The notes beneath the pieces were generated by a model, which was given only the letters and a program-made list of their open reading frames with translations, had not been told where the DNA came from and ran no database searches. This document shows positions 1-7,175 of a stretch of DNA of 39,226 nt, piece after piece. Both the position numbers and the translations under genes were made by a program. The DNA is from Streptomyces scabichelini (GTDB taxonomy: Bacteria; Actinomycetota; Actinomycetes; Streptomycetales; Streptomycetaceae): positions 1 to 39,226 of the forward strand of contig NZ_JAAKZY010000089.1 of assembly GCF_011045015.1 (NCBI RefSeq). The letters run 5' to 3'. Every line of letters begins with the position of its first letter. Position 1 is the first letter of the stretch.

Positions 1-137
1 GACGTAGAGGCAGTAGGAGAAGCGGGGGTCGCGGGCGAGGGCGAAGAAGGCGGTGCGGCCGGTGAGGAAGGTGATCCCAGGGTGCCCGGCGGGCAGGTCC
101 CAGGGAGCCAGGGAGCCAGGGGGCGTTCGGCGGTCAT
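1..137 (-). pseudogene. Partial gene downstream of DUF4387, frameshifted by an 8-bp tandem duplication
   Basis: The start codon at 137-135 overlaps the DUF4387 stop in an ATGA junction, so this is the next cistron of the operon. It runs off the left edge. Read straight through, the frame gives a Pro/Ser-rich sequence with poor third-position GC. After the tandem copies of CAGGGAGC (plus strand, 101-116) the adjacent frame takes over. It has almost only G/C third positions and encodes DLPAGHPGITFLTGRTAFF followed by ALARDPRFSYCLYV. Removing one 8-bp copy joins the ATG to this frame as MTAERPLAPWDLPAGHPG. So the gene is either truly broken here or carries a sequencing error. The RFSYCLYV stretch recalls the N-terminal strand of alpha/beta hydrolases, but too little is visible to assign a function. 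Confidence 0.7.
101..116. repeat. 8-bp perfect tandem duplication (CAGGGAGC x2)
   Basis: Two adjacent copies of CAGGGAGC at 101-108 and 109-116, followed by a partial third CAGGG at 117-121. Eight is not a multiple of three, so the extra copy shifts the reading frame of the minus-strand gene that starts at 137. Confidence 0.9.
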
Positions 138-466
138 GCCTGGTGCTCCTTGTCCACGTCGCTCACGGCGAGATCCATCAGGGGGGCGTACTGCTGGCCC
201 GCGTAGCAGTCGCTGTCGTGCAGGTCGCCCTGGACTGTCGGGCGTGGGAGGGAAACCTTCACGGCAAGAGCCAGCGGGTGGTTGACGAGCAGGATGTCGG
301 CGGGGTCGGCGCCGTAGAGGTCGGCGAAGAGTTCCCTGTTGAGGAAGCCGCTGGCGACGAGGGCGTCATAGGCGGCCTGGTCGTGGCACATGAAGTCGAA
401 GGTGAGGGTGAAGGGGCCGGCGTTCTTGGAGCGCACCAGGGAGCAGTAGTCGAGCAGAGTGGTCAT
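134..466 (-). CDS. DUF4387 family protein (first copy)
   Basis: A 110-residue protein with the hallmark LVRSKNAGPF near the N terminus (about residues 9-18). This motif is shared with the second DUF4387 protein in this window at 21851-22180. DUF4387 proteins are small and usually encoded directly after an AtuA/DUF1446 gene, probably as the partner chain of one enzyme; the reaction is not established. It starts four bases after the AtuA gene ends, and its TGA overlaps the ATG of the next gene, so the operon is translationally coupled. An in-frame ATG lies further upstream, but that start would overlap AtuA by 177 bases and add a Pro/Ser-rich non-conserved tail, so the ATG at 466 was chosen. 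No signal peptide or membrane segment is visible, so it is probably cytoplasmic. Confidence 0.9.
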   Translation of the reverse strand: MTTLLDYCSLVRSKNAGPFTLTFDFMCHDQAAYDALVASGFLNRELFADLYGADPADILLVNHPLALAVKVSLPRPTVQGDLHDSDCYAGQQYAPLMDLAVSDVDKEHQA

Positions 467-470
467 GGGT

Positions 471-1832
471 TCACAGCTCCTCGGTGGTGGTGCGGAACAG
501 TTCCGTGGGACTGACGCCCGTGACGACGTGGTTGAGGGTGAACCGGTAGAGGGGGCCGCGGTCCATCTCGGGCGGGGAGTACGGGTAGGCGAGGGTGGAG
601 ACCAGCCCGTCGTATTCCGGTATGGGCAGGTGGCTGCTGGCATGCGCGACGAAGGTGGCGACCGCGTGGGCGGTTGCCTGGTCGGGTGCCGTCACCGTGA
701 TGAGGACGCCGAGTTCGCGGGGGCGCAGCGATTCCGGTTCTGCAGTGGCCAGTACGGCCCCGTCGCCGTAGAGGCGGAAGTCGATGTCGACGTCGTCGGG
801 GTCCACGCCGCCGCCGAACACGTCGAGGATCTTGTCCGCGAAGTACTTCTTGGCGAAGGGGAGCAGGTCGGGCAGGCGCCGGATGACCACCTGGTCGCGC
901 ACTCCTCCGACGATGACGGTCTGGTAGCCGACGAGTTCGGCTCCTTCGAGTTTGTTGCTGTAGCCGTCCGCGGGGACGAAGCGCGCTCCGCGCGCCCGGA
1001 CGGTGCGTTCGTCGACCGCCTCGTAAGTGGCGTCGCTGGTGTCGAGGGTGCCCGACGGCTCCGTGACGCGATACGGGTCGGCGTTCTCGTACAGCGTGTG
1101 GGCGGCTACGGACCGGGGGGTGAGGCGGCTGCCTTCGGCGAGCGTGGTGACATCGAAGTGGTCGTCCCGCAGGTGCACGAGCAGGCCGTTGGCGGAGGGG
1201 GGTATGGCGCAGGCGGCGCCGCATTCGATGGTCTTGGCCATGTGCCAGGTCAGGCCGGGGTCGGCGCCGAGCATGCGGGGGAGTGCGGCGAAGAGCGCGG
1301 TGTCGCTGGCGCGTCCGGCCAGGATGACGTCGCAGCCGGCCCCCAGAGCCTCCTGGATGGGCTCGACACCCATCATGGCGACTGTGTGACTGCGAGTGAA
1401 CAGCTCCCGGTCGATCTCGGGGGCGTGCGGCAGCGGCTGGAGACGGCCGGTGTCGTAGAGGTGCTGGAGACGTTCGATCGGCTGGTCGGAGTAGATCAGC
1501 GCGAGTTTGAAGTGCAGGTTCTCCGCCGCGGCGATGTCGCGAACGAGGGCGGCCACGCGGTCGACTCCCATGTCACGGCCGCTGGTGCCGCAGGATCCGA
1601 TGACCAGCGGCACACCCAACTCGTCGCGGGCGGTGAGCAGCAGGCGCAGGTCGCGGGAGACGGCCTGGTCTGAGAGCTTGGGGCTTCCCGAGCCGAGTGC
1701 GGCCGGCCCGGAGTCGGTCGATCCGGCGTCACACGCGATGACGTGCGGGCGGGCTTCGACGCCGCGTTGGAAGGCGGCGGCGTCGAAGCCGGCGCCGAGT
1801 GCTCCGGTGGGAGCGAGGATGCGCAACTCCAT
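471..1832 (-). CDS. AtuA-family (DUF1446) protein, first copy
   Basis: A 453-residue protein of the acyclic terpene utilisation AtuA / DUF1446 family. Family blocks are visible: APTGALGAGF near residue 8, AGSTDSGP near 37, GSCGTSGRD near 78 and AGRASDTALF near 172. It is colinear with the 461-residue protein at 20473-21858 (the same blocks read APTGMLGAGF, GGSTDSGP, GSCGTSGTD, AGRATDTAIA). The family name comes from the citronellol gene cluster of Pseudomonas; the chemistry is not settled. The context here has no citronellol genes (no AtuC/F carboxylase, no AtuD dehydrogenase). It lies between an MFS transporter and DUF4387, which suggests a cytoplasmic step on an imported organic acid. The ATG at 1832 has AAGGAC about 11 bases upstream; no better start is seen. 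Confidence 0.9.
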   Translation of the reverse strand: MELRILAPTGALGAGFDAAAFQRGVEARPHVIACDAGSTDSGPAALGSGSPKLSDQAVSRDLRLLLTARDELGVPLVIGSCGTSGRDMGVDRVAALVRDIAAAENLHFKLALIYSDQPIERLQHLYDTGRLQPLPHAPEIDRELFTRSHTVAMMGVEPIQEALGAGCDVILAGRASDTALFAALPRMLGADPGLTWHMAKTIECGAACAIPPSANGLLVHLRDDHFDVTTLAEGSRLTPRSVAAHTLYENADPYRVTEPSGTLDTSDATYEAVDERTVRARGARFVPADGYSNKLEGAELVGYQTVIVGGVRDQVVIRRLPDLLPFAKKYFADKILDVFGGGVDPDDVDIDFRLYGDGAVLATAEPESLRPRELGVLITVTAPDQATAHAVATFVAHASSHLPIPEYDGLVSTLAYPYSPPEMDRGPLYRFTLNHVVTGVSPTELFRTTTEEL

Positions 1833-1871
1833 GGGGGTCTGTGTCCTTCGTGAGGGGTGAGGGGTGGCTGT

Positions 1872-3206
1872 TCAGTGCGTGGAAGGAGCGATACGGCGGG
1901 CCAGGCGGGTGAAGACGGCGAGGGTGACCGTGGCGAACACCGCGCCGTTCAGGAGCATGAAGCGCCATCCGGTCGCGTCGACGGTGAGGCCGAGCAGGGC
2001 GGGGCCGAGTGCCGCACCGGTGGACGAGGCGACGGTGTACAGGCCGGTGTAGGTGCCCAGGACGTGTCTGCTGGGAGCGAGGTTCCACAACGCGACGAGG
2101 GCGTTGACGGCGAAGGCCGCGTAGCCCACGGAAGCGATCACCATGGAGATGACCGTGCCGGGAACCGTGGGGACACAGAAGCCGATGAGCAGGCCGACGA
2201 TGAACACGCCGACGCCGTAGCGCATGGCGCGCACCTGACCCAGCCGGGACGAGGCGTAGGCGAGGGGGACGACGCAGACCAGGAAGGCGACGGCGCCGGG
2301 GAGCGCGAGCCCACCAGCTGAGCCGCGGGACAGGCTCAGTGCCTCGGTGCCGTACGGGGTCAGCAGCGCGCGCAGGGCGGACCACATGCCGGCGAAGCAG
2401 AAGATGCCGAGCATGAGCAGGGCCCGGGCGCGGGACGGGTCGCGCACCATGTCCTTGATGACGGCCCAGGGTGAGGCGAAGTCGGCGGATGGTGGTTCCG
2501 CGACGGGGTGCGTCTCGGTGGCGGAAGGCTGACCGGTGTGCCACAGCGTGGCGGTGTGGTGCCGGCGGCCCAGGAAGAACCAGGACGTGGTGAGCAGCAG
2601 CAGCATGAGGACGGGCGGGATGGCGAACGCCAGAGTGATGCTGCGGTCGACGACGAGCAGGCTGATCAGGGACGAGACGACGATCGTGAGACTGACGCCG
2701 GCCTTCACGAAGCCCTGGGCCTTGCCCCGGTGGGAGGGGGCGACGTAGTCGGAGACCAGGGTCTCCGTGATGCCCTTGAACGCGTTGGCCATGGCCGCGA
2801 AGCCGACGACGCACAGCATGAGCAAGGGCAGACTGTGCGTCCAGGGGATCAGGGCGAAGGGCACCGAGGCCAGGGCGGCTCCGGTCAGGATGATCGCCCA
2901 TCGGCCCTTGCCCTCGCGTGCGCGACGGTCGGACAGGAATCCCATCCAGGGCTGGATCAGGACCCCGAGGACATTGTCCATGCCCATGATCAACCCGACG
3001 AGGCCGGCGGAGACGATGTACTGACGCAGCTCGGAGGGGACCTGGGCGTCGTAGAAGTTCCACACCGATTCCTGGGCGAAGACGGCCAGGGTCACCCACA
3101 GGACCGTCGTGGCGCTCATCCGCCGTGGGGTGGCGGGTCTTCCCTCGGCTGGGGCGTCCAGGGGGGTTTCCTCAAGCGGCTCGGGCTGAGATGCGATGTT
3201 GGGCAT
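1872..3206 (-). CDS. MFS transporter (first copy), 12 membrane segments expected
   Basis: A 444-residue major facilitator protein. It opens with LAVFAQESVWNFYDAQVP and continues with GLIMGMDNVLGVLIQPWMGF, both closely matched by the second transporter at 18113-19387, so the two are paralogues. A central hydrophilic loop (around residue 210) separates two six-helix halves. It presumably imports the substrate of the AtuA/DUF4387 pathway; the substrate is unknown. The start at 3206 was chosen over the in-frame ATG at 3230 because AAAGGAG lies 5 bases upstream of 3206, while the earlier ATG has no ribosome binding site and would lie in the operator at 3219-3233. It is followed 39 bases later by the AtuA gene and is first in the operon after the regulator. 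Confidence 0.93.
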   Translation of the reverse strand: MPNIASQPEPLEETPLDAPAEGRPATPRRMSATTVLWVTLAVFAQESVWNFYDAQVPSELRQYIVSAGLVGLIMGMDNVLGVLIQPWMGFLSDRRAREGKGRWAIILTGAALASVPFALIPWTHSLPLLMLCVVGFAAMANAFKGITETLVSDYVAPSHRGKAQGFVKAGVSLTIVVSSLISLLVVDRSITLAFAIPPVLMLLLLTTSWFFLGRRHHTATLWHTGQPSATETHPVAEPPSADFASPWAVIKDMVRDPSRARALLMLGIFCFAGMWSALRALLTPYGTEALSLSRGSAGGLALPGAVAFLVCVVPLAYASSRLGQVRAMRYGVGVFIVGLLIGFCVPTVPGTVISMVIASVGYAAFAVNALVALWNLAPSRHVLGTYTGLYTVASSTGAALGPALLGLTVDATGWRFMLLNGAVFATVTLAVFTRLARRIAPSTH

Positions 3207-3218
3207 GGCGGCTCCTTT

Positions 3219-3233
3219 GCCATATGCCATAGC
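3219..3233. promoter_or_regulatory. Candidate GntR operator 1
   Basis: GCCATATGCCATAGC has the arms GCCAT and ATAGC around 5 bases, one mismatch from a palindrome. It lies immediately upstream of the ribosome binding site of the MFS gene and resembles the perfect site at 3307-3321. Assignment to the adjacent GntR protein is inference. Confidence 0.6.
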
Positions 3234-3306
3234 ACGTACCTTGCGCTGCCGACCGACCCGCCTGCTGGCAGGCGGTGCGGTATGCGCGGATACCTCTCCG
3301 AACTTA

Positions 3307-3321
3307 GCTATTTGCTATAGC
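3307..3321. promoter_or_regulatory. Candidate GntR operator 2 (perfect palindrome)
   Basis: GCTATTTGCTATAGC is an inverted repeat with perfect 5-bp arms (GCTAT / ATAGC) around TTGCT. It sits about 100 bases upstream of the MFS start, between the stop of the GntR gene and the MFS gene, where the transporter promoter should be. Confidence 0.7.
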
Positions 3322-3354
3322 GCTAGCGAGAGAGGACGACCACTTCGGCGACTC

Positions 3355-4074
3355 TCAGTGCGAGAAACGCGCCGTGAGCAGGGAGGAGCTCGACGCCTGA
3401 CTGTGCGCGTTCATCAGCTCTTCCGCGCGCCTGCCGTTTCCGGCGGCGATGGCGTCGTAGATGGCACGGTGCTGGTGATAGCGCGCATCCACGGCGGTGC
3501 GCCGTTCGTCGCTGACCTCGGACAGGACGCTGTTGCGTCGTTCGTCCGCGCCGAAGGCGTCGACCATGTGCAGCATCTGCAGCAATGTCGCGTTCCCGCT
3601 GGCCTGGTCCACCAGGCTGTGGAACTGCCGCATGCAGTGCAGGATCTCCTCGATCAGCTTCCGCTCTTCGTCACTGCCGGGAGTGAGTTCGACCGTCTGG
3701 CCGCGCAGGCGGTCGGCCTGGTCGAGGACGGCATGCATCTGCCGTCTCTGCTCCGCGGTCGACTTCTCCGCGGCCAGACGTGCGGCCAGTGCGCGAAGCG
3801 AGTCCCCGATCATGGAGAACTCCCGCAGCTCCTCCTTCGCGTACTTCGCGATGCGCACCGAACGTGGGCCGGTTCGCTCCACCAGTCGGTCCTGCTCCAG
3901 ACGGCGCAACGCCTCACGTACCGGTGTCGCGCTGATGTCGAGAGACTCGGCCAGCCCTCGCTCGGTCACCTTCTGACCCCGTTCGAGGACGCCCGAGACG
4001 ATCGCCTCACGGATCGCCGTGTACGCCTGGTCACCCAGGGTCGCGGAGATCGTGAGCTGCGGAAGTTGTGCCAT
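3355..4074 (-). CDS. GntR-family transcriptional regulator with FCD domain
   Basis: A 239-residue regulator of the FadR/FCD branch of GntR. The N-terminal winged helix is clear (QAYTAIREAIVSGVLERGQ, then VTERGLAESLDISATPVREALRR at about residues 38-60). The all-helical C-terminal part has spaced Arg, His and Asp residues (LHCMRQFHSLV, RYHQHRAIYDAI), as in FCD domains that bind carboxylic acid ligands through a metal. The reading frame is open to 4158, but the start at 4074 places the 15-bp operator-like site 4084-4098 just outside the gene, fits the FadR start position, and may be leaderless since no ribosome binding site is seen. It is upstream of and colinear with the MFS-AtuA-DUF4387 genes. 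I infer it is an autoregulated repressor of that operon, relieved by the pathway acid. Confidence 0.92.
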   Translation of the reverse strand: MAQLPQLTISATLGDQAYTAIREAIVSGVLERGQKVTERGLAESLDISATPVREALRRLEQDRLVERTGPRSVRIAKYAKEELREFSMIGDSLRALAARLAAEKSTAEQRRQMHAVLDQADRLRGQTVELTPGSDEERKLIEEILHCMRQFHSLVDQASGNATLLQMLHMVDAFGADERRNSVLSEVSDERRTAVDARYHQHRAIYDAIAAGNGRRAEELMNAHSQASSSSLLTARFSH

Positions 4075-4083
4075 GGGCAGTAC

Positions 4084-4098
4084 CGTATTTGCTACAGC
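4084..4098. promoter_or_regulatory. Candidate GntR operator 3, in front of the regulator itself
   Basis: CGTATTTGCTACAGC matches the site at 3307-3321 in 12 of 15 positions, including the TATTTGCTA core. It lies 9 bases upstream of the chosen GntR start, which suggests autoregulation. Confidence 0.6.
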
Positions 4099-4273
4099 AG
4101 AATTGTCAACCAGTTGCGGGTGGGTGAATTCCGACCGGACCCTGTGGCCGGCCGTCACCAGGCAACCGTCAAGGAACGCTCAGGTTCACTGCGGGCCGAC
4201 CGTCAAGTGCCGTGTGAATGATGGGTCAGGTCATCCCGGAAACCAGTCAGGGCTGAGCCGAGAAGAAGGACCC

Positions 4274-4972
4274 GTGAACAAGGTAATTGTCGCAGGCGGG
4301 CCGTCCCTGGTGCGGGCCGCGCTGACCAAGGTGATCGATGCGAGCGACACCCTGAGGGCGGCTGGCACCGCCGCGCACAGCAAGGATCTCAGAGACAGCA
4401 AGGATCTCAGAGACCTGCTCGATGCCGGCGTCGATGCGGACGTCGTCGTGCTCGACCGCTCCATCCACACCGGGGAACTGGACGGCTTCACTGCCCTGAT
4501 CACCGAGATCTGTGCCGTGGCGAGGACCGTTGTCTTCGGCGCTCCCAGTGATCAGGAGGTCGATGCCCAGGTGCGTGCCGGCGCCACGGGCGTTCTCGCC
4601 GCGGATGTCAGCGCCTCCCAGCTCATCGCCGCCCTGGAAACCGTGTGCCGGGGCGGGCTTGTCGTCGCCCTGGGGACGGCCCCGGCTGTCAACAAGACGC
4701 AAGCACGGGTCACGCCCGCACTCACCCGGGATCTCTCCCTCCGAGAACGCGAGATCCTCACCATGCTGTCGAGCGGTCAGGACAGTGCCTCCATCGCCCG
4801 CGACCTAGGTCTCAGTCCCCTCACCGTGAAGACCCACATCACGCACATGCTCAGCAAGCTGGGAATCCGCCGGCGCGGGCACCTGATCGCCTTCGCCTAT
4901 GAGAGCGGGCTCATCGTGCCGGGCATGACACCCACCAGTTTCATCGCCGCCCGGCTGCAAGCAGCCTCGTAG
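4274..4972 (+). CDS. LuxR/NarL-type regulator with an atypical receiver domain
   Basis: A 232-residue protein with a receiver-like N-terminal domain (about residues 1-125) and a C-terminal LuxR helix-turn-helix (LSLREREILTMLSSGQ, then IARDLGLSPLTVKTHITHML, about 155-205). The GTG start at 4274 follows AGAAGGA. In the receiver, the Asp at the phosphorylation position is kept (VVVLDRS), but the acidic pair that normally binds magnesium after strand 1 is replaced (VIVAGGPS), so ordinary phosphotransfer is doubtful. A perfect 18-bp tandem duplication inserts a second SKDLRD after helix 1. No histidine kinase gene is adjacent, so it is an orphan. It is divergent from the GntR gene; its targets are unknown. 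Confidence 0.88.
   Translation: MNKVIVAGGPSLVRAALTKVIDASDTLRAAGTAAHSKDLRDSKDLRDLLDAGVDADVVVLDRSIHTGELDGFTALITEICAVARTVVFGAPSDQEVDAQVRAGATGVLAADVSASQLIAALETVCRGGLVVALGTAPAVNKTQARVTPALTRDLSLREREILTMLSSGQDSASIARDLGLSPLTVKTHITHMLSKLGIRRRGHLIAFAYESGLIVPGMTPTSFIAARLQAAS
4379..4414 (+). repeat. 18-bp perfect tandem duplication inside the LuxR-type gene
   Basis: AGCAAGGATCTCAGAGAC occurs twice in a row (4379-4396 and 4397-4414). It is in frame and doubles SKDLRD in the receiver-like domain. The perfect identity suggests a recent event. Confidence 0.95.
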
Positions 4973-5026
4973 CCCCGCGCGGCCGGCAACTCGGGGAACG
5001 AGGAGTCGTGTTGCGCCCCCGGCCAA

Positions 5027-5075
5027 GCCTGATGCGGTCTCGCAGCGGCAGTTCGGCTGCGAGACCGCATCAGGC
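5027..5075. terminator. Perfect 20-bp hairpin between convergent genes
   Basis: The arms 5027-5046 and 5056-5075 are exact reverse complements over 20 bases (GCCTGATGCGGTCTCGCAGC and its complement) around a 9-base loop. It lies between the LuxR-type gene ending at 4972 and the acyl-CoA synthetase ending at 5101 on the other strand. There is no T tract, as is common for actinobacterial terminators. It could serve both genes. Confidence 0.85.
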
Positions 5076-5100
5076 TCCTGTCCAGAGGCGCGTGCCAGTC

Positions 5101-6981
5101 CTACGCCTCGCGTGTGCCCTGGTACATCTCGTCGATGAGGTTCTGGTATTCGCGTTCGACCACCGACCGCTTCAGTTTCAGGCTCGGGGTGATCTCGCCA
5201 CGGTCCACATCCAGGTCGCGGGGCAGCAGTCGGAACTTCTTGATGGTCTGCCACCGCTGAAGCCCGGCGTTGAGTTGCCGCACGTACCCGTCGATCAGCT
5301 CGACCGTGGCGGGCGCCGCGACGACCTCCTCGTACGACATCCCCTCCAGGCCGTTCTCCCGGGCCCACTGGAGGATCGACGGCTCGTCGAGCGCGATCAG
5401 GGCGGTGCAGAAGTTCCGGTCGGCGCCGTGGACGAGGATGTTGGAGACGTACGGGCAGACCGCCTTGAACTGCCCCTCGACCTCGGCGGGGGCGATGTAT
5501 TTGCCGCCGGACGTCTTGATGAGGTCCTTCTTGCGGTCGGTGATGCGCAGATAGCCGTCGTTCGAGAGTTCGCCTATGTCGCCGGTGTGGAACCAGCCGT
5601 CGGGCTCCAGGACCTCGGCGGTCTTCTCGGGCAGCGCGTGGTAGCCCTGCATGATGCCGGGGCCGCGCAGGAGGATCTCGCCGTCGTAGGCAATACGGAC
5701 CTCGGTGCCGGGCAGCGGCTTGCCGACCGTGCCGGTGCGGTAGGCGTCGTCGGGGTTGACGAAGGCGGCGGCGGAGGACTCGGTGAGGCCGTAGCCCTCC
5801 AGGATGTGGATGCCCGCGCCGGAGAAGAAGTAGCCGATCTCCGGGGCGAGGGACGCCGAACCGGAGACGCAGATACGCAGCTGCCCTCCGAGGGCCTGGC
5901 GGAGCTTGGCGTAGACGAGCCTGTCGGCGACCGCGTGCTTGGCGGACAGGCCCAACGAGACGGAGGCCGCGCCGGAGCTCCGGAAGTTGTCCTGGCTGAC
6001 CTTGGCGTACTCGCGGGCGACCGCCGCGGCCCACTGGAAGATCCTGAACTTGGCGCCGCCGCCCGCACGGGCATTCGCCGCGACCCCGTTGTGGACCTTC
6101 TCGAAGATGCGCGGCACGGCCGCCATGTACGTCGGCCGGACCACCGGAAGGTTTTCGGTGATCCTGTCGGCGCGGCCGTCGACGGCGATGACATGCCCGA
6201 CCTCGATGTGGGTGGAGGTCAGCGCCTTGCCGAAGACGTGCGAGAGCGGCAGCCACATGTACTCCACGTCGGTGGCGCGGAGCAGCCCTGTGGCGGCGGT
6301 GGCCTTGGCCATGTACGACCAGTTGTCGTGCGGCAGCCGTACGCCCTTGGGGCGGCCGGTGGTGCCGGAGGTGTAGATGAGGGTGGCGAGCTGGTCCTTG
6401 GTGATGGCGGAGACCCGCTCCTTGATCAGTTCCGGGTCCTTCTCCAGGCGCGCCCTGCCCCGAGCTTCCAGTTCGGCCAGAGAGAGGACCCACTCCTCGC
6501 CGGTTGTGGTGGTGGCGTCCGGATCGATGACCACGACATGGCTGAGTTCGGGCAGCTCGGCGCGCTTTTCGACCGCCTTGGCCAGTTGCTCGGCGCTCTC
6601 CGCGATGAGCACCCGGCTGCCGGAGTCCGACAGGATGTACGCCGACTCGTCGGCGTTGGTCTGCGGGTAGACGGTGGTGGTCGCCGCGCCCGCGCACATG
6701 ATGCCGAGGTCGGCGAGGATCCACTCGATCCGGGTCGAGGACGCCAGCGCCACCCGTTCCTCGGGCCGCACCCCCAGCTCGATCAGGCCGGCCGCGATGT
6801 TGTACACCCGCTCGGCGGCTTGCGCCCAGCTGAGCGACTTCCAGTCGGCCGGGCCCTCGGCGGAGGACGGTGGTGCCGGGTAGCGGTAGGCCTCGGCGTC
6901 CGGGGTGACCGCCACGCGCTCCAGGAAGAGACCCGCGACGGACGGGGGACGATTCCCCATGGGTGTCTGTGTGTCGTGCAC
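5101..6981 (-). CDS. fadD: Long-chain fatty acid-CoA ligase (AMP-forming)
   Basis: A 626-residue acyl-adenylate enzyme that activates fatty acids with ATP and CoA. The P-loop-like adenylation motif YTSGTTGRPKG is at about residues 203-213. The later core motifs EGYGLTESS, GWFHTGDIG and the ITDRKKDLIKTSGGKYIAP hinge region are all present, and the C-terminal domain is complete. The length fits the FadD15/FAA-like group of actinobacteria (about 600 residues). The GTG at 6981 was chosen because GGAGGA lies 4 bases upstream; the in-frame ATG at 7038 has no ribosome binding site and ATG at 6960 is internal. The gene is monocistronic and convergent with the LuxR-type gene. The actual substrate chain length cannot be read from the sequence. 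Confidence 0.93.
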   Translation of the reverse strand: MHDTQTPMGNRPPSVAGLFLERVAVTPDAEAYRYPAPPSSAEGPADWKSLSWAQAAERVYNIAAGLIELGVRPEERVALASSTRIEWILADLGIMCAGAATTTVYPQTNADESAYILSDSGSRVLIAESAEQLAKAVEKRAELPELSHVVVIDPDATTTTGEEWVLSLAELEARGRARLEKDPELIKERVSAITKDQLATLIYTSGTTGRPKGVRLPHDNWSYMAKATAATGLLRATDVEYMWLPLSHVFGKALTSTHIEVGHVIAVDGRADRITENLPVVRPTYMAAVPRIFEKVHNGVAANARAGGGAKFRIFQWAAAVAREYAKVSQDNFRSSGAASVSLGLSAKHAVADRLVYAKLRQALGGQLRICVSGSASLAPEIGYFFSGAGIHILEGYGLTESSAAAFVNPDDAYRTGTVGKPLPGTEVRIAYDGEILLRGPGIMQGYHALPEKTAEVLEPDGWFHTGDIGELSNDGYLRITDRKKDLIKTSGGKYIAPAEVEGQFKAVCPYVSNILVHGADRNFCTALIALDEPSILQWARENGLEGMSYEEVVAAPATVELIDGYVRQLNAGLQRWQTIKKFRLLPRDLDVDRGEITPSLKLKRSVVEREYQNLIDEMYQGTREA

Positions 6982-7175
6982 GACATCCTCCGGATATCGG
7001 TAGGGCTGCGATCGGTGTGGTGAGACCCCGGCACTCATCGGTTGTGGTGCAGTGCTGCGGTGGGTCCGGTGGGCCGGTGGTGGGGTCGCGCACAGGCATG
7101 TGCTGACCGTGGGACGGCAGGCGTGGGAGCGCGGGGCTGGTGCGGGTCAGCCGGTCAGGTGCCGTGCGTGGGTCA

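Noticed and set aside
459..1673. Long open frame on the plus strand opposite the first AtuA gene, and similar long frames opposite most genes (for example 9759-11516, 5008-7023, 36149-37660)
   Set aside because: Antisense frames stay open because of the high third-position GC of the true genes. They are Gly/Val/Asp/Gln/His-rich, have no domain, and lack ribosome binding sites.
1729..3099. Open frame of 456 codons overlapping the first transporter
   Set aside because: Shadow of the transporter gene, with Arg/Pro-rich sequence and no hydrophobic segments.
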